DNA of 16,116 bases, from assembly GCA_017547395.1 (NCBI GenBank), contig JAFYPS010000078.1:1-16116 (forward strand). The letters run 5' to 3'. A model generated the notes under the pieces. The model worked only from the letters and a program-made list of their open reading frames with translations, was not told where the DNA came from and searched no databases. Position 1 is the stretch's first letter, and the number at the start of each line of letters is the position of its first letter. Source of the stretch: Clostridia bacterium. Its GTDB lineage: Bacteria > Bacillota_A > Clostridia > Oscillospirales > CAG-272. A program made the translations under genes and the position numbers. Of this stretch, positions 1 to 10,235 are shown one piece after another.

Positions 1-24
1 ATGTTGCACTCTGTTGCAAAAGGA

Positions 25-52
25 AAGCAAGCGATTTTACAATCGCTTGCTT
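25..52 (-). terminator. Putative Rho-independent terminator after prmA
   Basis: A perfect 12-bp stem (25-36 paired with 41-52) closes a 4-nt loop, starting 4 nt beyond the prmA stop codon. Read on the minus strand, the stem is followed by TCCTTTTG, a short and imperfect T-tract. The position fits termination or attenuation at the end of the heat-shock operon. In B. subtilis a further methyltransferase gene follows prmA, so partial read-through is possible, but the window ends here. Confidence 0.55.
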
Positions 53-56
53 CAAC

Positions 57-974
57 TCACTTTTTTCTTACTGCAAGTGCACACCAGTCGTTTTCAACGA
101 GTTCGTCAAATACTTCAAAGCCGTTTTCTGCCATACACGCTTCAACCTCTGCGCGGCGGGGACAAATTATGCCGGAAGCGATAAGCGTGGCACCTTCCGC
201 CATATATTTTGCAATATCAGGCATCATACGAATGATAATGTCCGCAACTATATTTGCCGCAACTACGTTGTATTTGCCGCCCGAAAGGTCAACTCCGCGG
301 AGTAAATCGGAAACGTCGCAGGTGACGTTTTCAACACCGCTTGCCGCAATGTTTTCCCGCGCTACCTTTACTGCGGTGGGGTCGATATCGTATGCCGCAC
401 ACTGAGAAGCACCGAGCTTCTTCGCGCAAATAGCAAGAATTCCGCTTCCGCATCCGACGTCAAGCATTCTGTCACCGTCTTTGACATACTTTTCAAGCAT
501 AGAAATCACAAGACGCGTAGTTTCGTGAGTTCCCGTGCCAAATGCCATTCCGGGATCCATTGTGACAATAATTTCGTCTTCCGCAGGAGTGTATTCCTCC
601 CATGCGGGAACAACTACAATTTTTCCGACTTTTATCGGATGATAGTACTTCTTCCAGGACTCGGACCAGTCCTCTTCTCTGCATCCGATAGTTTCAAGCT
701 TATACTCGGTTTTGCTTGCCGAAAGCTGCGCTTCAATAAACGAGCAAGCCTCGGCAACACTCTTTGTTTCGGGAATATAAACCGAAACGGATGCCTTTGT
801 CTTGTCAGCATTAAGCAGACTTTCGTCAAGAAGTGCGCCGTACATTCCGTCGGTAGTAACGTCGCTGAAATCCTCAATCTGCAGAGAATTGTCAACCATA
901 CTCATTACTGCACTTATAGTATCAAGGTCGGTAGTTTTACCGGTAACCTTTATCTGTATCCATTGCATATCCAT
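57..974 (-). CDS. prmA: Ribosomal protein L11 methyltransferase PrmA
   Basis: PrmA uses S-adenosylmethionine to methylate amino groups of ribosomal protein L11 in the cytoplasm. The 305-aa product has the family layout: an N-terminal substrate-recognition domain (about residues 1-100), a linker, and a C-terminal Rossmann methyltransferase domain. Visible motifs are PGMAFGTGTH (141-150), the SAM-binding LDVGCGSG (171-178), the acidic end of strand 2 in YDIDPT (195-200), and NIVADI (241-246), the N-I-x-A signature of the family. Length is normal for the family. The first ATG has AGAGGT about 8 nt upstream. A second in-frame ATG two codons later is less well placed. It starts 13 nt after the dnaJ stop, so it is the last visible gene of the CIRCE-controlled operon, a common arrangement in Bacillota. 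Confidence 0.97.
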   Translation of the reverse strand: MDMQWIQIKVTGKTTDLDTISAVMSMVDNSLQIEDFSDVTTDGMYGALLDESLLNADKTKASVSVYIPETKSVAEACSFIEAQLSASKTEYKLETIGCREEDWSESWKKYYHPIKVGKIVVVPAWEEYTPAEDEIIVTMDPGMAFGTGTHETTRLVISMLEKYVKDGDRMLDVGCGSGILAICAKKLGASQCAAYDIDPTAVKVARENIAASGVENVTCDVSDLLRGVDLSGGKYNVVAANIVADIIIRMMPDIAKYMAEGATLIASGIICPRRAEVEACMAENGFEVFDELVENDWCALAVRKK

Positions 975-987
975 AGGTATTTACCTC

Positions 988-2130
988 TTATTTGAATAAA
1001 TCCGTGAACTTCTGAAAGAACTTGTCGCGCTTGCTTTCTACCTTATCGCCATAAGACGCTGCAAGTTCTTTAAGCAGTTCTTTTTGCTTGGAATTCATAT
1101 TCTTCGGCACGTCAACCTTAACCGTGATGTAAAGATTTCCGCGATACGTGGAGTTTACTCTCGCAATGCCGCGTCCGCGAAGTGTGAACGTAGTTCCCGT
1201 CTGTGTACCTTCGGGTATAGAATACTTTTCCTTACCCTCGAGAGTGGGAATATCAATCTCATCACCGAGCACTGCTTCCCAATAATTTATAGGAACTTCG
1301 CAATAAATATCACTGCCGTCGCGTTCAAAAACAGCATGAGGCTTTACAGAAACGCTGATAATAAGATCTCCTGCAGGACCACCGTTTCTACCGTCGTTAC
1401 CCATTCCGGAAATCGAAATATTCTGACCGTTGTCAATGCCTGCGGGAATTGTGACGTTGAGCGTCTTATTTATCTTTACATAGCCCGTACCGCGGCAGTT
1501 TGTGCAAGGCTCCTTGATGATTTTTCCGCTTCCGCGGCATTCATCACAGGTGCGCATAGTCTGCATCATACCGAATGCGGTGCGCTGCTGAACGCGCATT
1601 TGTCCGCTTCCACCGCACTTTTTACAAGTTTCGGCAGTTGTTCCCTTCTTTGCACCGCTACCCGAGCAGTCGTCGCATTTCTGCACCCTTGCAAATACAA
1701 CGTCCTTCTTGCAGCCGTGAACAGCCTCTTCAAAGGTGGGCGTTATACGCGCATAAACATCATCGCCGCGCATGGGAGCATTGCGACGCGAAGATCCGCC
1801 GCCAAAGCCGCCAAAACCGCCTCCGCCACCGAAGTAAGAAGAAAAAATATCGCCGAAATCAAAGCCTTCAAACCCTGCACCGTATCCGCCTGCACCGCCA
1901 TTTTCAAACGCCGCGTGGCCGTACTGGTCATACTTCGCCTTTTTTTCCTCATCGGAAAGTATAGCATATGCTTCATTGATTTCCTTGAACTTTTTTTCCG
2001 CCTCGGCATCGCCCGGATTCACGTCGGGATGATACTGCTTTGCAAGCTTATAGTATGCCTTTTTTATCTCAGAAGCACCGGCGCTTTTATCAACGCCAAG
2101 CACCTCATAGTAGTCTCTTTTATCTGCCAT
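988..2130 (-). CDS. dnaJ: Chaperone DnaJ (type I Hsp40)
   Basis: DnaJ is the co-chaperone that delivers unfolded substrates to DnaK and stimulates its ATPase. The 380-aa product has the full type I architecture: a J domain (about 5-70) with the catalytic HPD at 34-36, a Gly/Phe-rich linker (about 76-115), four CxxCxGxG zinc-finger repeats (152-159, 169-176, 195-202, 209-216), and two C-terminal substrate-binding domains. All eight zinc-ligand cysteines are present. AAAGGA lies shortly upstream of the ATG. It follows dnaK after a 58-nt gap that holds a strong hairpin, and prmA starts 13 nt downstream. Nothing looks truncated. Confidence 0.98.
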   Translation of the reverse strand: MADKRDYYEVLGVDKSAGASEIKKAYYKLAKQYHPDVNPGDAEAEKKFKEINEAYAILSDEEKKAKYDQYGHAAFENGGAGGYGAGFEGFDFGDIFSSYFGGGGGFGGFGGGSSRRNAPMRGDDVYARITPTFEEAVHGCKKDVVFARVQKCDDCSGSGAKKGTTAETCKKCGGSGQMRVQQRTAFGMMQTMRTCDECRGSGKIIKEPCTNCRGTGYVKINKTLNVTIPAGIDNGQNISISGMGNDGRNGGPAGDLIISVSVKPHAVFERDGSDIYCEVPINYWEAVLGDEIDIPTLEGKEKYSIPEGTQTGTTFTLRGRGIARVNSTYRGNLYITVKVDVPKNMNSKQKELLKELAASYGDKVESKRDKFFQKFTDLFK

Positions 2131-2153
2131 AAAACGTTCCTTTAACGCGAAAT

Positions 2154-2177
2154 ACTGAGCCGCAAAAGCGGCTCAGT
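2154..2177 (-). promoter_or_regulatory. Intercistronic hairpin between dnaK and dnaJ
   Basis: A perfect inverted repeat, ACTGAGCCGC (2154-2163) and GCGGCTCAGT (2168-2177), closes an AAAA loop. It sits 11 nt past the dnaK stop and 23 nt before the dnaJ start. On the transcribed strand it is followed by ATTTCG, too short a T-run for an efficient terminator. I read it as an mRNA 3'-end stabiliser, a processing site or a weak attenuator that sets dnaK expression above dnaJ and prmA. That role is inferred; the stem itself is plain in the sequence. Confidence 0.6.
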
Positions 2178-2188
2178 TCGCTGGTTTG

Positions 2189-4042
<1,854 letters not shown>

Positions 4043-4069
4043 TTATATAGATAAATTTTTAAAACTAAT

Positions 4070-4609
4070 TCAGTTGGCAACTTTAACCATCGCGTAACGG
4101 ATGACTTTATCGCCGCGCTTGAAGCCTTTCTGAAAGACTTCTACTATTTCACCCTCGCCCAGAGTTTCGTCATCAACGTGCATTACGGCATTGTGAACGT
4201 TCGGGTCAAAGGTCTTGCACTCTATCTCGGTGACACCGAGTTTTTCAAGCGTTTCGGTAAACGCCTTTGCCATCATATTTATTCCCTGCTTTGTGTTTTC
4301 GTCGGTAGCATATGCTGCTGCACGCTCGATATTGTCAAGCACGGGAAGAAACCCGTTTACAACGTCGCTGCACGCTTCGTTATAAACGCCCGCGCGTTCC
4401 TCCTTGGAACGGCGGCGGAAGTTGTCATACTCGGCAGCAAGACGAAGATACGTTTCCTTCTGCTCTGCAATTTCAGCTTCCTTTTTCGCTATCTCTTCTT
4501 TAAGAGAAGCAATTTCATTTTCTGCCTTTTTATCGGTCTTGGCCTTCTTTTTAGGCTCTTCTTTCGTATTGGCGGTTTCTTCTACCGTTTCTTTTGTTTC
4601 TTCTGCCAT
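4070..4609 (-). CDS. grpE: Nucleotide exchange factor GrpE
   Basis: GrpE releases ADP from DnaK and resets the chaperone cycle. The 179-aa product has a charged, Lys/Glu-rich N-terminus (about 1-30), a long coiled coil of dimerising helices (about 30-95) containing AAEYDNFRRR, and the C-terminal beta domain with FDPNVHNAVMHVDD and VFQKGFKRGDKVIRYAMVKV, both family signatures. The chosen ATG overlaps the hrcA stop by one base (TGATG) and has AGGAGA about 8 nt upstream. A GTG immediately before it (4610-4612) would add one residue and is also possible. The overlap implies translational coupling to hrcA. Confidence 0.97.
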   Translation of the reverse strand: MAEETKETVEETANTKEEPKKKAKTDKKAENEIASLKEEIAKKEAEIAEQKETYLRLAAEYDNFRRRSKEERAGVYNEACSDVVNGFLPVLDNIERAAAYATDENTKQGINMMAKAFTETLEKLGVTEIECKTFDPNVHNAVMHVDDETLGEGEIVEVFQKGFKRGDKVIRYAMVKVAN

Positions 4610-5676
4610 CACTTATTCTCCTTTGGACTCTCGAGAAGCGCGCGCTCCTCACTAATAACTCTTCCTACGCTCTCTGCAAGCGCATCAACAGTTGCCATAA
4701 CGTTGGCATAATCCATTCGGCAAGGTCCGATAACGCCTATAGCACCGACAACCCTTCCGTTTTTCTTAATCTTTTTTACAACAAGCGTGGAGTCGCTCAT
4801 ATTATCCGAAAGATGCTCGCTTCCTATTACCACGCCGAGTTCATCCCCCTCAATGCCTGATATAGCATCAAGAATTCCACTCTTTTCTTCAATTGCTCCG
4901 AGAAGGCCGCGAAGTTTTCCAACGTCTGAAAACTCTGGGTAAGAAAGCAGTCGGTCGACACCGTCTACCTTAACGTCACCGCCGCTCTGCTCCTCCATCG
5001 CGCTGTAAATCTCTTTCATTGCGGCGGAAAGCAGTCTTGCTTCACTGCCCATCTCCTCTTCGGCCTGCATCATACGCGGGAGAGTGATCTCGTCAAGCGT
5101 GTGTCCCGCTATATAAGTGTTGAGCGTTTTGGCAAGATGTGCTGCATCGGTCGGCAGAACGTCAAATGCCAGACGAAGATTTCTTGTCTTGGCATTTCCG
5201 CTTGCAAAAAGCATTGCAAGCACAAGATTTCTGCTATCGAAATACATCGCCTCAAAACGAATTATCTTGCTTACCTCGATTCTCGGCTTTACGGTTATAG
5301 CAGTATAATTTGTCATACTGCCCGCAAGCCTTGATGCTTCACTCAAAATCTTATCAAGTTCGTGCTGCTTGCCGCGAAGGCGTTCTGCCATTATCTCGGT
5401 TTCCGCTTTGGTCTTTTTATACTCGCCCGCGAGGCAGTCGACGTAAAAGCGGTATCCGAGTTCACTCGGAATTCTGCCCGCAGAAGTATGCGGCTGCTCA
5501 AGATATCCAAGCGCTTCAAGCGCTGCAAGCTCGTTTCTTATAGTTGCGGGAGAACAGTTAGGCATAACCGTCTGTGCAAGAAACTTTGAGCCAACGGGCT
5601 CGCCGCCTTTAACGTACGCCTCGACAACGGCGCGAAGTATCTGCGCTTTTCTTCGCGTAAGATCATATTCTGCCAT
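4609..5676 (-). CDS. hrcA: Heat-inducible transcription repressor HrcA
   Basis: HrcA binds the CIRCE operator and represses class I heat-shock genes; in studied Bacillota its activity depends on GroEL. The 355-aa product has an N-terminal winged helix-turn-helix (about 1-75) with the family stretches GEPVGSKFLA and SPATIRNEL followed by HTSAGRIP, then the central dimerisation and GAF-like regions. ATG has GGGAGG 7 nt upstream. The gene leads the operon, 25 nt downstream of a perfect CIRCE, so it should repress itself. Its stop codon overlaps the grpE start. Length and domain content are normal. Confidence 0.97.
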   Translation of the reverse strand: MAEYDLTRRKAQILRAVVEAYVKGGEPVGSKFLAQTVMPNCSPATIRNELAALEALGYLEQPHTSAGRIPSELGYRFYVDCLAGEYKKTKAETEIMAERLRGKQHELDKILSEASRLAGSMTNYTAITVKPRIEVSKIIRFEAMYFDSRNLVLAMLFASGNAKTRNLRLAFDVLPTDAAHLAKTLNTYIAGHTLDEITLPRMMQAEEEMGSEARLLSAAMKEIYSAMEEQSGGDVKVDGVDRLLSYPEFSDVGKLRGLLGAIEEKSGILDAISGIEGDELGVVIGSEHLSDNMSDSTLVVKKIKKNGRVVGAIGVIGPCRMDYANVMATVDALAESVGRVISEERALLESPKENK

Positions 5677-5701
5677 TATCTTGCCTCCCTCGATTTTATT
5701 T

Positions 5702-5728
5702 TTAGCACTCTTTTAAGACGAGTGCTAA
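5702..5728. promoter_or_regulatory. CIRCE operator (HrcA binding site)
   Basis: TTAGCACTC (5702-5710), a 9-nt spacer and GAGTGCTAA (5720-5728) match the CIRCE consensus in all 18 arm positions. It lies between the predicted transcription start and the hrcA ribosome binding site, the usual position for blocking initiation and destabilising the leader. It predicts HrcA repression of all five downstream genes. Confidence 0.98.
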
Positions 5729-5739
5729 CCTTCGATTAA

Positions 5740-5768
5740 AATTTACCACTATTTCTCCCCTTTGTCAA
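5740..5768 (-). promoter_or_regulatory. Sigma-A promoter of the hrcA operon
   Basis: On the minus strand a perfect -35 TTGACA (5763-5768) is followed after 17 bp by TAAATT (5740-5745, 4 of 6 to consensus). Transcription would start near 5733, so CIRCE occupies about +5 to +31. A 12-bp AT palindrome, CAAAATATTTTG (5779-5790), stands just upstream of the -35 and may act as an UP-like element. That last point is a guess. Confidence 0.75.
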
Positions 5769-5837
5769 GAGATTTACTCAAAATATTTTGTGTAATTTAT
5801 GTGAAAATTTGCAGACGCATCACAAAGGTGCTAAAAA

Positions 5838-5864
5838 TTAAGAAAATCCGCTCTTTCGAGCGGA
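5838..5864 (-). terminator. Rho-independent terminator of the accessory operon
   Basis: The stem GAGCGGA (5858-5864) and TCCGCTC (5847-5853) closes a TTTC loop (GAAA on the transcribed strand). On the minus strand it is followed by TTTTCTTAATTTTT. It begins 5 nt after the permease stop codon and about 70 bp before the -35 of the hrcA promoter, cleanly separating the two co-directional operons. Confidence 0.9.
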
Positions 5865-5869
5865 CTTCT

Positions 5870-6799
5870 TTATAATATTGAAAAAATAAGCGGTATGGTT
5901 AAGCAAGAAAGCAGATGCGATATAACCGCCATACCGGCAGCAACTGACGTATCCTTTCCGTAGGCGCTTGGTATTACAATAGTATTTAATCCAAGCGGCA
6001 TTGCAAGAGAACATACAGCACAGATATACACTGTACTGTCAAACGGAATGAATTTGGCAATTCCGATAAATGCAAGAGGAAGCACTACAAGGCGTATTAC
6101 CGAAACCGCATAGATGCGAAGATTGGTAAACGTCTTTTTAAAGCTGATTGTCGAAACGGTTATACCTGTCAGCAGCATCGCGATAGGAGACATACAGCTT
6201 CCCGCAGTATCAATCACATTAATGCAGAATGACGGAAGCTTCATTCCGGTAATACCGATAATCATACCAATGATCATACCTACGAACATAGGGTTTACAA
6301 ACGACTTAAGGCGGGTTTTAAGCGTCTGCTTTACACCGTAGTCGGCAATAAGCAGCACCGGCACACCCCAAAGATAGATGAGTATCCAAAGCGGAAGCGT
6401 GAATATGAGATAATCCATAAACACTTCGGGGAAAAGCGCGCTTACAACCGCGTTACCCATAAAGCCAAAGTTTGAAAATGCAAGACCGTATGTAAATATG
6501 TTCTGCTCATACTTGTCCTTTGTAATAAGCTTTGTGATGATAATTATTATCGGAATAACTACAAATGCAACGGCAAAACTGATTAAAAAAAGTTTAGACG
6601 TCGAGGCGAGTTTTTCAACCGTAAAATACTTAATAAACGTTCCCATGACAAGAGCAGGAACGAAAACCGTATTTTCAAGCTTTGCAAGTACGGTATTTGA
6701 ATTGTCGGGAATAAACTTGAACTTTGCAAGAATAAAGCCTATAACTATAAGCGTAAAAAGAAATCCTGTTTGATTTAACGTAGAAAGAAAGACGCTCAT
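5870..6799 (-). CDS. AEC (auxin efflux carrier) family permease
   Basis: A 309-aa integral membrane protein with about ten hydrophobic segments spread along its length, in the five-plus-five layout of the AEC/bile-acid:sodium symporter-like fold. Recognisable family stretches are SNFGFMGNAVVSALFP in the first half, NPMFVGMIIGMIIG near the middle and SLAMPLGLNTIVIPSAYG near the end. Characterised bacterial members carry organic acids such as malate, and plant relatives export auxin; the substrate here is unknown. It is the last gene of the seven-gene operon: the ATG lies 3 nt after the preceding stop, its GGAG site lies inside the end of that gene, and a terminator follows at once. Context favours import or export of a sugar-derived acid (inference). 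Confidence 0.88.
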   Translation of the reverse strand: MSVFLSTLNQTGFLFTLIVIGFILAKFKFIPDNSNTVLAKLENTVFVPALVMGTFIKYFTVEKLASTSKLFLISFAVAFVVIPIIIIITKLITKDKYEQNIFTYGLAFSNFGFMGNAVVSALFPEVFMDYLIFTLPLWILIYLWGVPVLLIADYGVKQTLKTRLKSFVNPMFVGMIIGMIIGITGMKLPSFCINVIDTAGSCMSPIAMLLTGITVSTISFKKTFTNLRIYAVSVIRLVVLPLAFIGIAKFIPFDSTVYICAVCSLAMPLGLNTIVIPSAYGKDTSVAAGMAVISHLLSCLTIPLIFSIL

Positions 6800-6802
6800 T
6801 TT

Positions 6803-7912
6803 TTACTCCATTATACCTGTTTTAAGATCTATTTTATAAATTCTATCGTAACTGAACGTTACCTTTTCATTTTCGCGGTCAATTGTAACGTTGTCAAAGA
6901 ATTTCTGACCGTGAAGACTGACGGATTTAAAGTTATCTTCATAGCAGATAACACTGCCGTCTGCCGCAAGTCTGCGTAAAAACTGAGTTGCGCCGTGCAT
7001 ATTGGGCTGTGACAGATAAACAAAGGTGTATTCCTCTGTTTCAAGTGAGTCGAGCACGGTCATCATCTGAGTTTCGTAGTGCTTCAGCCAGTCCGCACGG
7101 GTAGGCTGAACGGGTGTAACGTCCTTTAAAACGTCGGCAACCACGTCAGGATAGAAATATCTGATACCGTAGCTACGCTCAAAGTTAAGACTTGCTTTTC
7201 CGTTATCATCGACAAAGATGCTCGCACGTTTGGGGTTAAAGGTATAGCCGATTACCCTGCCCTCTACGGTTATGGCTTTCGGCACTTCAGCATTAACAAC
7301 AGTTATGCCATAGGTCGATGCGTGCATAATAGGCTCGGGGCGGAATTCTCCTTTGTAGTTATTGTCAACGTAAAGGCTGACGTGCTTTTCGTGCATTATA
7401 TCTGCTATAGAAGTCATACCGCCATGCAAAAACTCAAGCGAAATTGTACGGTTTTCGGCATTCCATACGTACTTGCCGCCAAGCTCGTTAAAGGTGTTGT
7501 CACCGCCAAGGTCCTCAATGGCTACTGCCATTTTACCGTTCAAGGAATATGCAGTAATCTGCTTATCGTAAACGTACGTAGCAATATCGGTTTCATAGGT
7601 ATTGCCGAGTTTTGTGCCGACATTAGCAGTAGTTTTACTGTTTTCGCCCGCAATAAGCGTAGCGGGGTCAAAGCCGTCTACTATAAGCGTTCTTATTGAA
7701 TCGTTATAATAGTGCGCTCTTGTAATATCCTCGATAATTACCACTGTTCTGCCGCCGATATTATATGACGGCACGCTGACACCGTTTATCGTTGCTGTGA
7801 TATCGGTTTCGTAAATAGTGCCGTTGATATCGCCGCTTTTTGCAAGCGCAGTGAGCGTAAGTAAAAGTGCAAGTGCAAGACATATAAAAAATTTTTTCAT
7901 AGATTTTCTCAT
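6803..7912 (-). CDS. Secreted protein with duplicated stalk / copper-amine-oxidase-N-like module
   Basis: A 369-aa protein with a clear signal peptide: MRKSMKKFF, a Leu/Ala-rich core, and probable cleavage after TALA near residue 24. After it come two related modules: residues 31-63 (YETDI...ING..VPSYNIGGRTVV.IEDI) and 103-135 (YETDI...YDKQITAYSLNGKMAVAIEDL). The second is followed by YVWNAENRTISL, the end-motif of copper amine oxidase N-terminal/stalk domains (PF07833-like). Residues from about 165 to the end form a larger region I cannot assign. The ATG overlaps the stop of the upstream gene (ATGA). A second start four codons in (MKKFF) is equally possible, and neither has a strong ribosome binding site. 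Among the operon's proteins it is the only one with a signal peptide, so it may bind substrate or wall outside the membrane. No enzymatic motif was seen. Confidence 0.7.
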   Translation of the reverse strand: MRKSMKKFFICLALALLLTLTALAKSGDINGTIYETDITATINGVSVPSYNIGGRTVVIIEDITRAHYYNDSIRTLIVDGFDPATLIAGENSKTTANVGTKLGNTYETDIATYVYDKQITAYSLNGKMAVAIEDLGGDNTFNELGGKYVWNAENRTISLEFLHGGMTSIADIMHEKHVSLYVDNNYKGEFRPEPIMHASTYGITVVNAEVPKAITVEGRVIGYTFNPKRASIFVDDNGKASLNFERSYGIRYFYPDVVADVLKDVTPVQPTRADWLKHYETQMMTVLDSLETEEYTFVYLSQPNMHGATQFLRRLAADGSVICYEDNFKSVSLHGQKFFDNVTIDRENEKVTFSYDRIYKIDLKTGIME

Positions 7913-9381
7913 TCAAAACAATATACCTTGGCATCCTTGTCACCGAAAACTTCTTTTATTGTTTTTTCAGCGTTTTCGTCAAACATAAGAATTTCGGGCT
8001 CGCCGTTTTCATTGCCGCCGTACTGCCCAAGCATACCGCCTCGCGTCTGAATATACGTATTGCCGTGCATATCGGGGCAATATTCGTCTTTAAGCGCAAC
8101 GAGGTGCAGCATTCTGTATGCAGAACGGTCAAAGATATTGTCGCAAACGGTATAATTTCTCGCCGTATTTACAAAGCTCCATCCCTTGATAAGTGCGGGA
8201 GTATCGGTATTATGGCGCTGCTGTCCCCAACCGTATCCGGAAAGGCGGATGAAGTTGCCGCTCATTATAATATTTTCCATATAACTCTCGCGCTCTCCGT
8301 CAATCTGGTCAAGAAAGTATTCTATACCGTAAACACACTTTTCGATGAGATTATCGGTATAGCGGACGTTAGTCATCACTACCTTTTTGCGCGTGTTTAT
8401 CTGATGTGTAATTCCGGCATCGTAAGACTGATAAATATAGCAGTTTGACACTGTATAGTTTTCACAGCCGCCGTAAATTTCAATGGCATTGCCAAAACGT
8501 GTAACGGTTCCTCTGTCGCCTTTCGGGTAGTTCGGGTCAAGACCGTCATAATTCTGAATGTTACCGCCTACCCAACCGATTTCACAGTTAGTTACGGTGA
8601 GTCCCACGGTTGTACCTACCGAAGAAACTCCAAAGCAGTAATACTTCATACATATATTATCTACGTGCACGTTTTTATTCTTATTGATCCAGAAAGCTCT
8701 GCGGTTTACTACTGCCTCAATACTGTCAAAAACCTCACCGGGATTACCGCTGTCACATCTTAAGTAAAGCTCGCCCATACAGGTACTGTCCGCAACGGGT
8801 ACGGGAAAATTCTTACCTTTTGACGGACGGGAATGCAAAAGCGTATCAAACTTCCAGAAGATATCAAGGTCGCGCGTCATTTCGGTCCTCATATCAAACA
8901 CACGGCTCTCATCGTCTCGGCAGACAAACTGCAGATTCTTATACGTAGGTATAAGCTTTACCGAATGCTTCTCGCCGCCGTTGAACACAACCGTTCCCGG
9001 ATCAAGAATCTTCTTTTTGTATTTCCAAATATTCTTTTCGCCGCAGTAAAGCTCCCAAAGATCAGCTTTTGCAAGATCCTCGTCCCAGCCGTAAAACTTT
9101 GGTTTTTCTCCCTCTCCGTATGCACCGTAGCTTACACCTGAACGCGTGAAAATCTCGCCTCTGAAAAGGTCGCCACGGCGAAAGAGAACACCGTCTCCCT
9201 CGTAAAGCCAGCTTTTATTGACACGGTCAAGACTCTTCCACGCTTTTTGGGGTGAAAGTCCGTCATTATTATCGTCGCCATCACAGCTGACATAATACGT
9301 ATTGCCCTTTATCTCAAGATTATCGGGGCAAGAAAGTATCTCTTCTTTTCGCTTGTAAAAAAGTATATCGGTATTTATCAT
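7909..9381 (-). CDS. Right-handed parallel beta-helix protein
   Basis: The 490-aa product opens with the N-cap pattern common in pectate-lyase-like beta-helix proteins: TYYVSCDGDDNNDGLSPQKA (28-47), then GDGVLFRRGDLFRGEI (about 62-77) and GVSYGAYGEGEKP (82-94). The middle (about 240-400) holds successive rungs rich in Asn, Ile and Val, such as GLTVTNCEIGWVGGN, NAIEIYGGCENYTVSNCYIYQSYDAGI and similar. These folds usually bind or cleave polysaccharides, but no catalytic residues can be named here. There is no signal peptide, so it should be cytoplasmic. Start choice: this ATG forms TAATG with the preceding stop and has GAAGAAA just upstream. An 18-residue extension (to 9435) would run into the upstream gene and looks unlike the family. 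It overlaps the next gene by 4 nt. Confidence 0.8.
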   Translation of the reverse strand: MINTDILFYKRKEEILSCPDNLEIKGNTYYVSCDGDDNNDGLSPQKAWKSLDRVNKSWLYEGDGVLFRRGDLFRGEIFTRSGVSYGAYGEGEKPKFYGWDEDLAKADLWELYCGEKNIWKYKKKILDPGTVVFNGGEKHSVKLIPTYKNLQFVCRDDESRVFDMRTEMTRDLDIFWKFDTLLHSRPSKGKNFPVPVADSTCMGELYLRCDSGNPGEVFDSIEAVVNRRAFWINKNKNVHVDNICMKYYCFGVSSVGTTVGLTVTNCEIGWVGGNIQNYDGLDPNYPKGDRGTVTRFGNAIEIYGGCENYTVSNCYIYQSYDAGITHQINTRKKVVMTNVRYTDNLIEKCVYGIEYFLDQIDGERESYMENIIMSGNFIRLSGYGWGQQRHNTDTPALIKGWSFVNTARNYTVCDNIFDRSAYRMLHLVALKDEYCPDMHGNTYIQTRGGMLGQYGGNENGEPEILMFDENAEKTIKEVFGDKDAKVYCFE

Positions 9382-10223
9382 TATTTCTTCATTCCATTCT
9401 TCATATATGCAAGTCTGCATGCGCGGGCATAGCATTCTGCAATGTACTCGTAAATGTTCATTCTCATATACTTTTCGTTATCAAAACGGTTGGGACGGCT
9501 GCCAATGTTAAGCTCAAAGGTAAGTATGCCGTTATAGCCACACTTGTTAAGACGGTCACACACGTCCTTCCAGTCGATTATTCCGTCAAAGGGGAGAAGA
9601 TGCAGGTCATCGTGCCAAGTCAAAGGCTGATCCTCACGGCTCTTGCCAAGATTATCGTTTATATGGGTTGCAATGAGTCTGTCGCCGTATTTTGCAAGGT
9701 GATCTTCGCCAAGCGAATAACACATTTCGTGTCCTGTATCCCAGCAAAATCCTACAGTGTCATTACCTTTAAACTCATCCATAAGCGCGGCAAGAAGTTT
9801 TGGGTGATGAATATTTTCAATCGCGATTTTAACACCGAGTTCCGTTGCCTTATCTACTATTTTGTGAAAGTTCTCAATTCCGATCTCCGTAGCATCAGGA
9901 TACTGCGCAAAGCTGGTATACGGATGAACAACAAGTATCGGTACGTTTACCTTTGCGCAATCCTCAACGCAAGCTATAAGCTCGTTTGTATATTTGTCAC
10001 CGTCTGCGCCGCCTGCCCAAATTTTATCGGTATTTGAAAATGGCGCGTGGATAGACTGATATATCATACCAAGCTCGTCAGCAATCTTGCGATAACTAAA
10101 TATACTTTTATTCCAGCCTGTGAAGAATCCTTCAAATCCTGCATTATGAAAAGCTCTTATCTGTTCCTCGCCACTAATGCTGGTTCCGCCTAAAGGGCCA
10201 AGACATAGTTTTGTTCCGTACAT
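9381..10223 (-). CDS. Xylose-isomerase-like TIM-barrel sugar isomerase/epimerase (copy 1)
   Basis: A 280-aa protein of the AP-endonuclease-2/xylose-isomerase-like fold (PF01261), which includes ketose 3-epimerases, inosose dehydratases and hydroxypyruvate isomerases. The likely divalent-metal ligands are all visible: E136 (VKIAIENI), D162 with H165 (CWDTGHE), H187 (ATHINDN) and E237 (ILTFELN). H59 (QSIHAPF), H100 (VVHPY) and an HDDLHLLPFDG loop (204-214) probably line the active site. The reaction cannot be assigned from sequence. AAGGAG precedes the ATG by about 8 nt. It is a close tandem paralogue of the upstream gene, separated by 12 nt, and overlaps the beta-helix start by one base. Confidence 0.85.
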   Translation of the reverse strand: MYGTKLCLGPLGGTSISGEEQIRAFHNAGFEGFFTGWNKSIFSYRKIADELGMIYQSIHAPFSNTDKIWAGGADGDKYTNELIACVEDCAKVNVPILVVHPYTSFAQYPDATEIGIENFHKIVDKATELGVKIAIENIHHPKLLAALMDEFKGNDTVGFCWDTGHEMCYSLGEDHLAKYGDRLIATHINDNLGKSREDQPLTWHDDLHLLPFDGIIDWKDVCDRLNKCGYNGILTFELNIGSRPNRFDNEKYMRMNIYEYIAECYARACRLAYMKNGMKK

Positions 10224-10235
10224 TTTTATATCTCC

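Noticed and set aside
1084..2145. A 353-codon plus-strand ORF opposite dnaJ
   Set aside because: It mirrors the dnaJ coding region, has no family motifs and no credible ribosome binding site context.
9382..9435. 18-codon N-terminal extension of the beta-helix gene
   Set aside because: It overlaps the end of the previous gene; the ATG at 9381 makes a TAATG coupling and fits the family start better.
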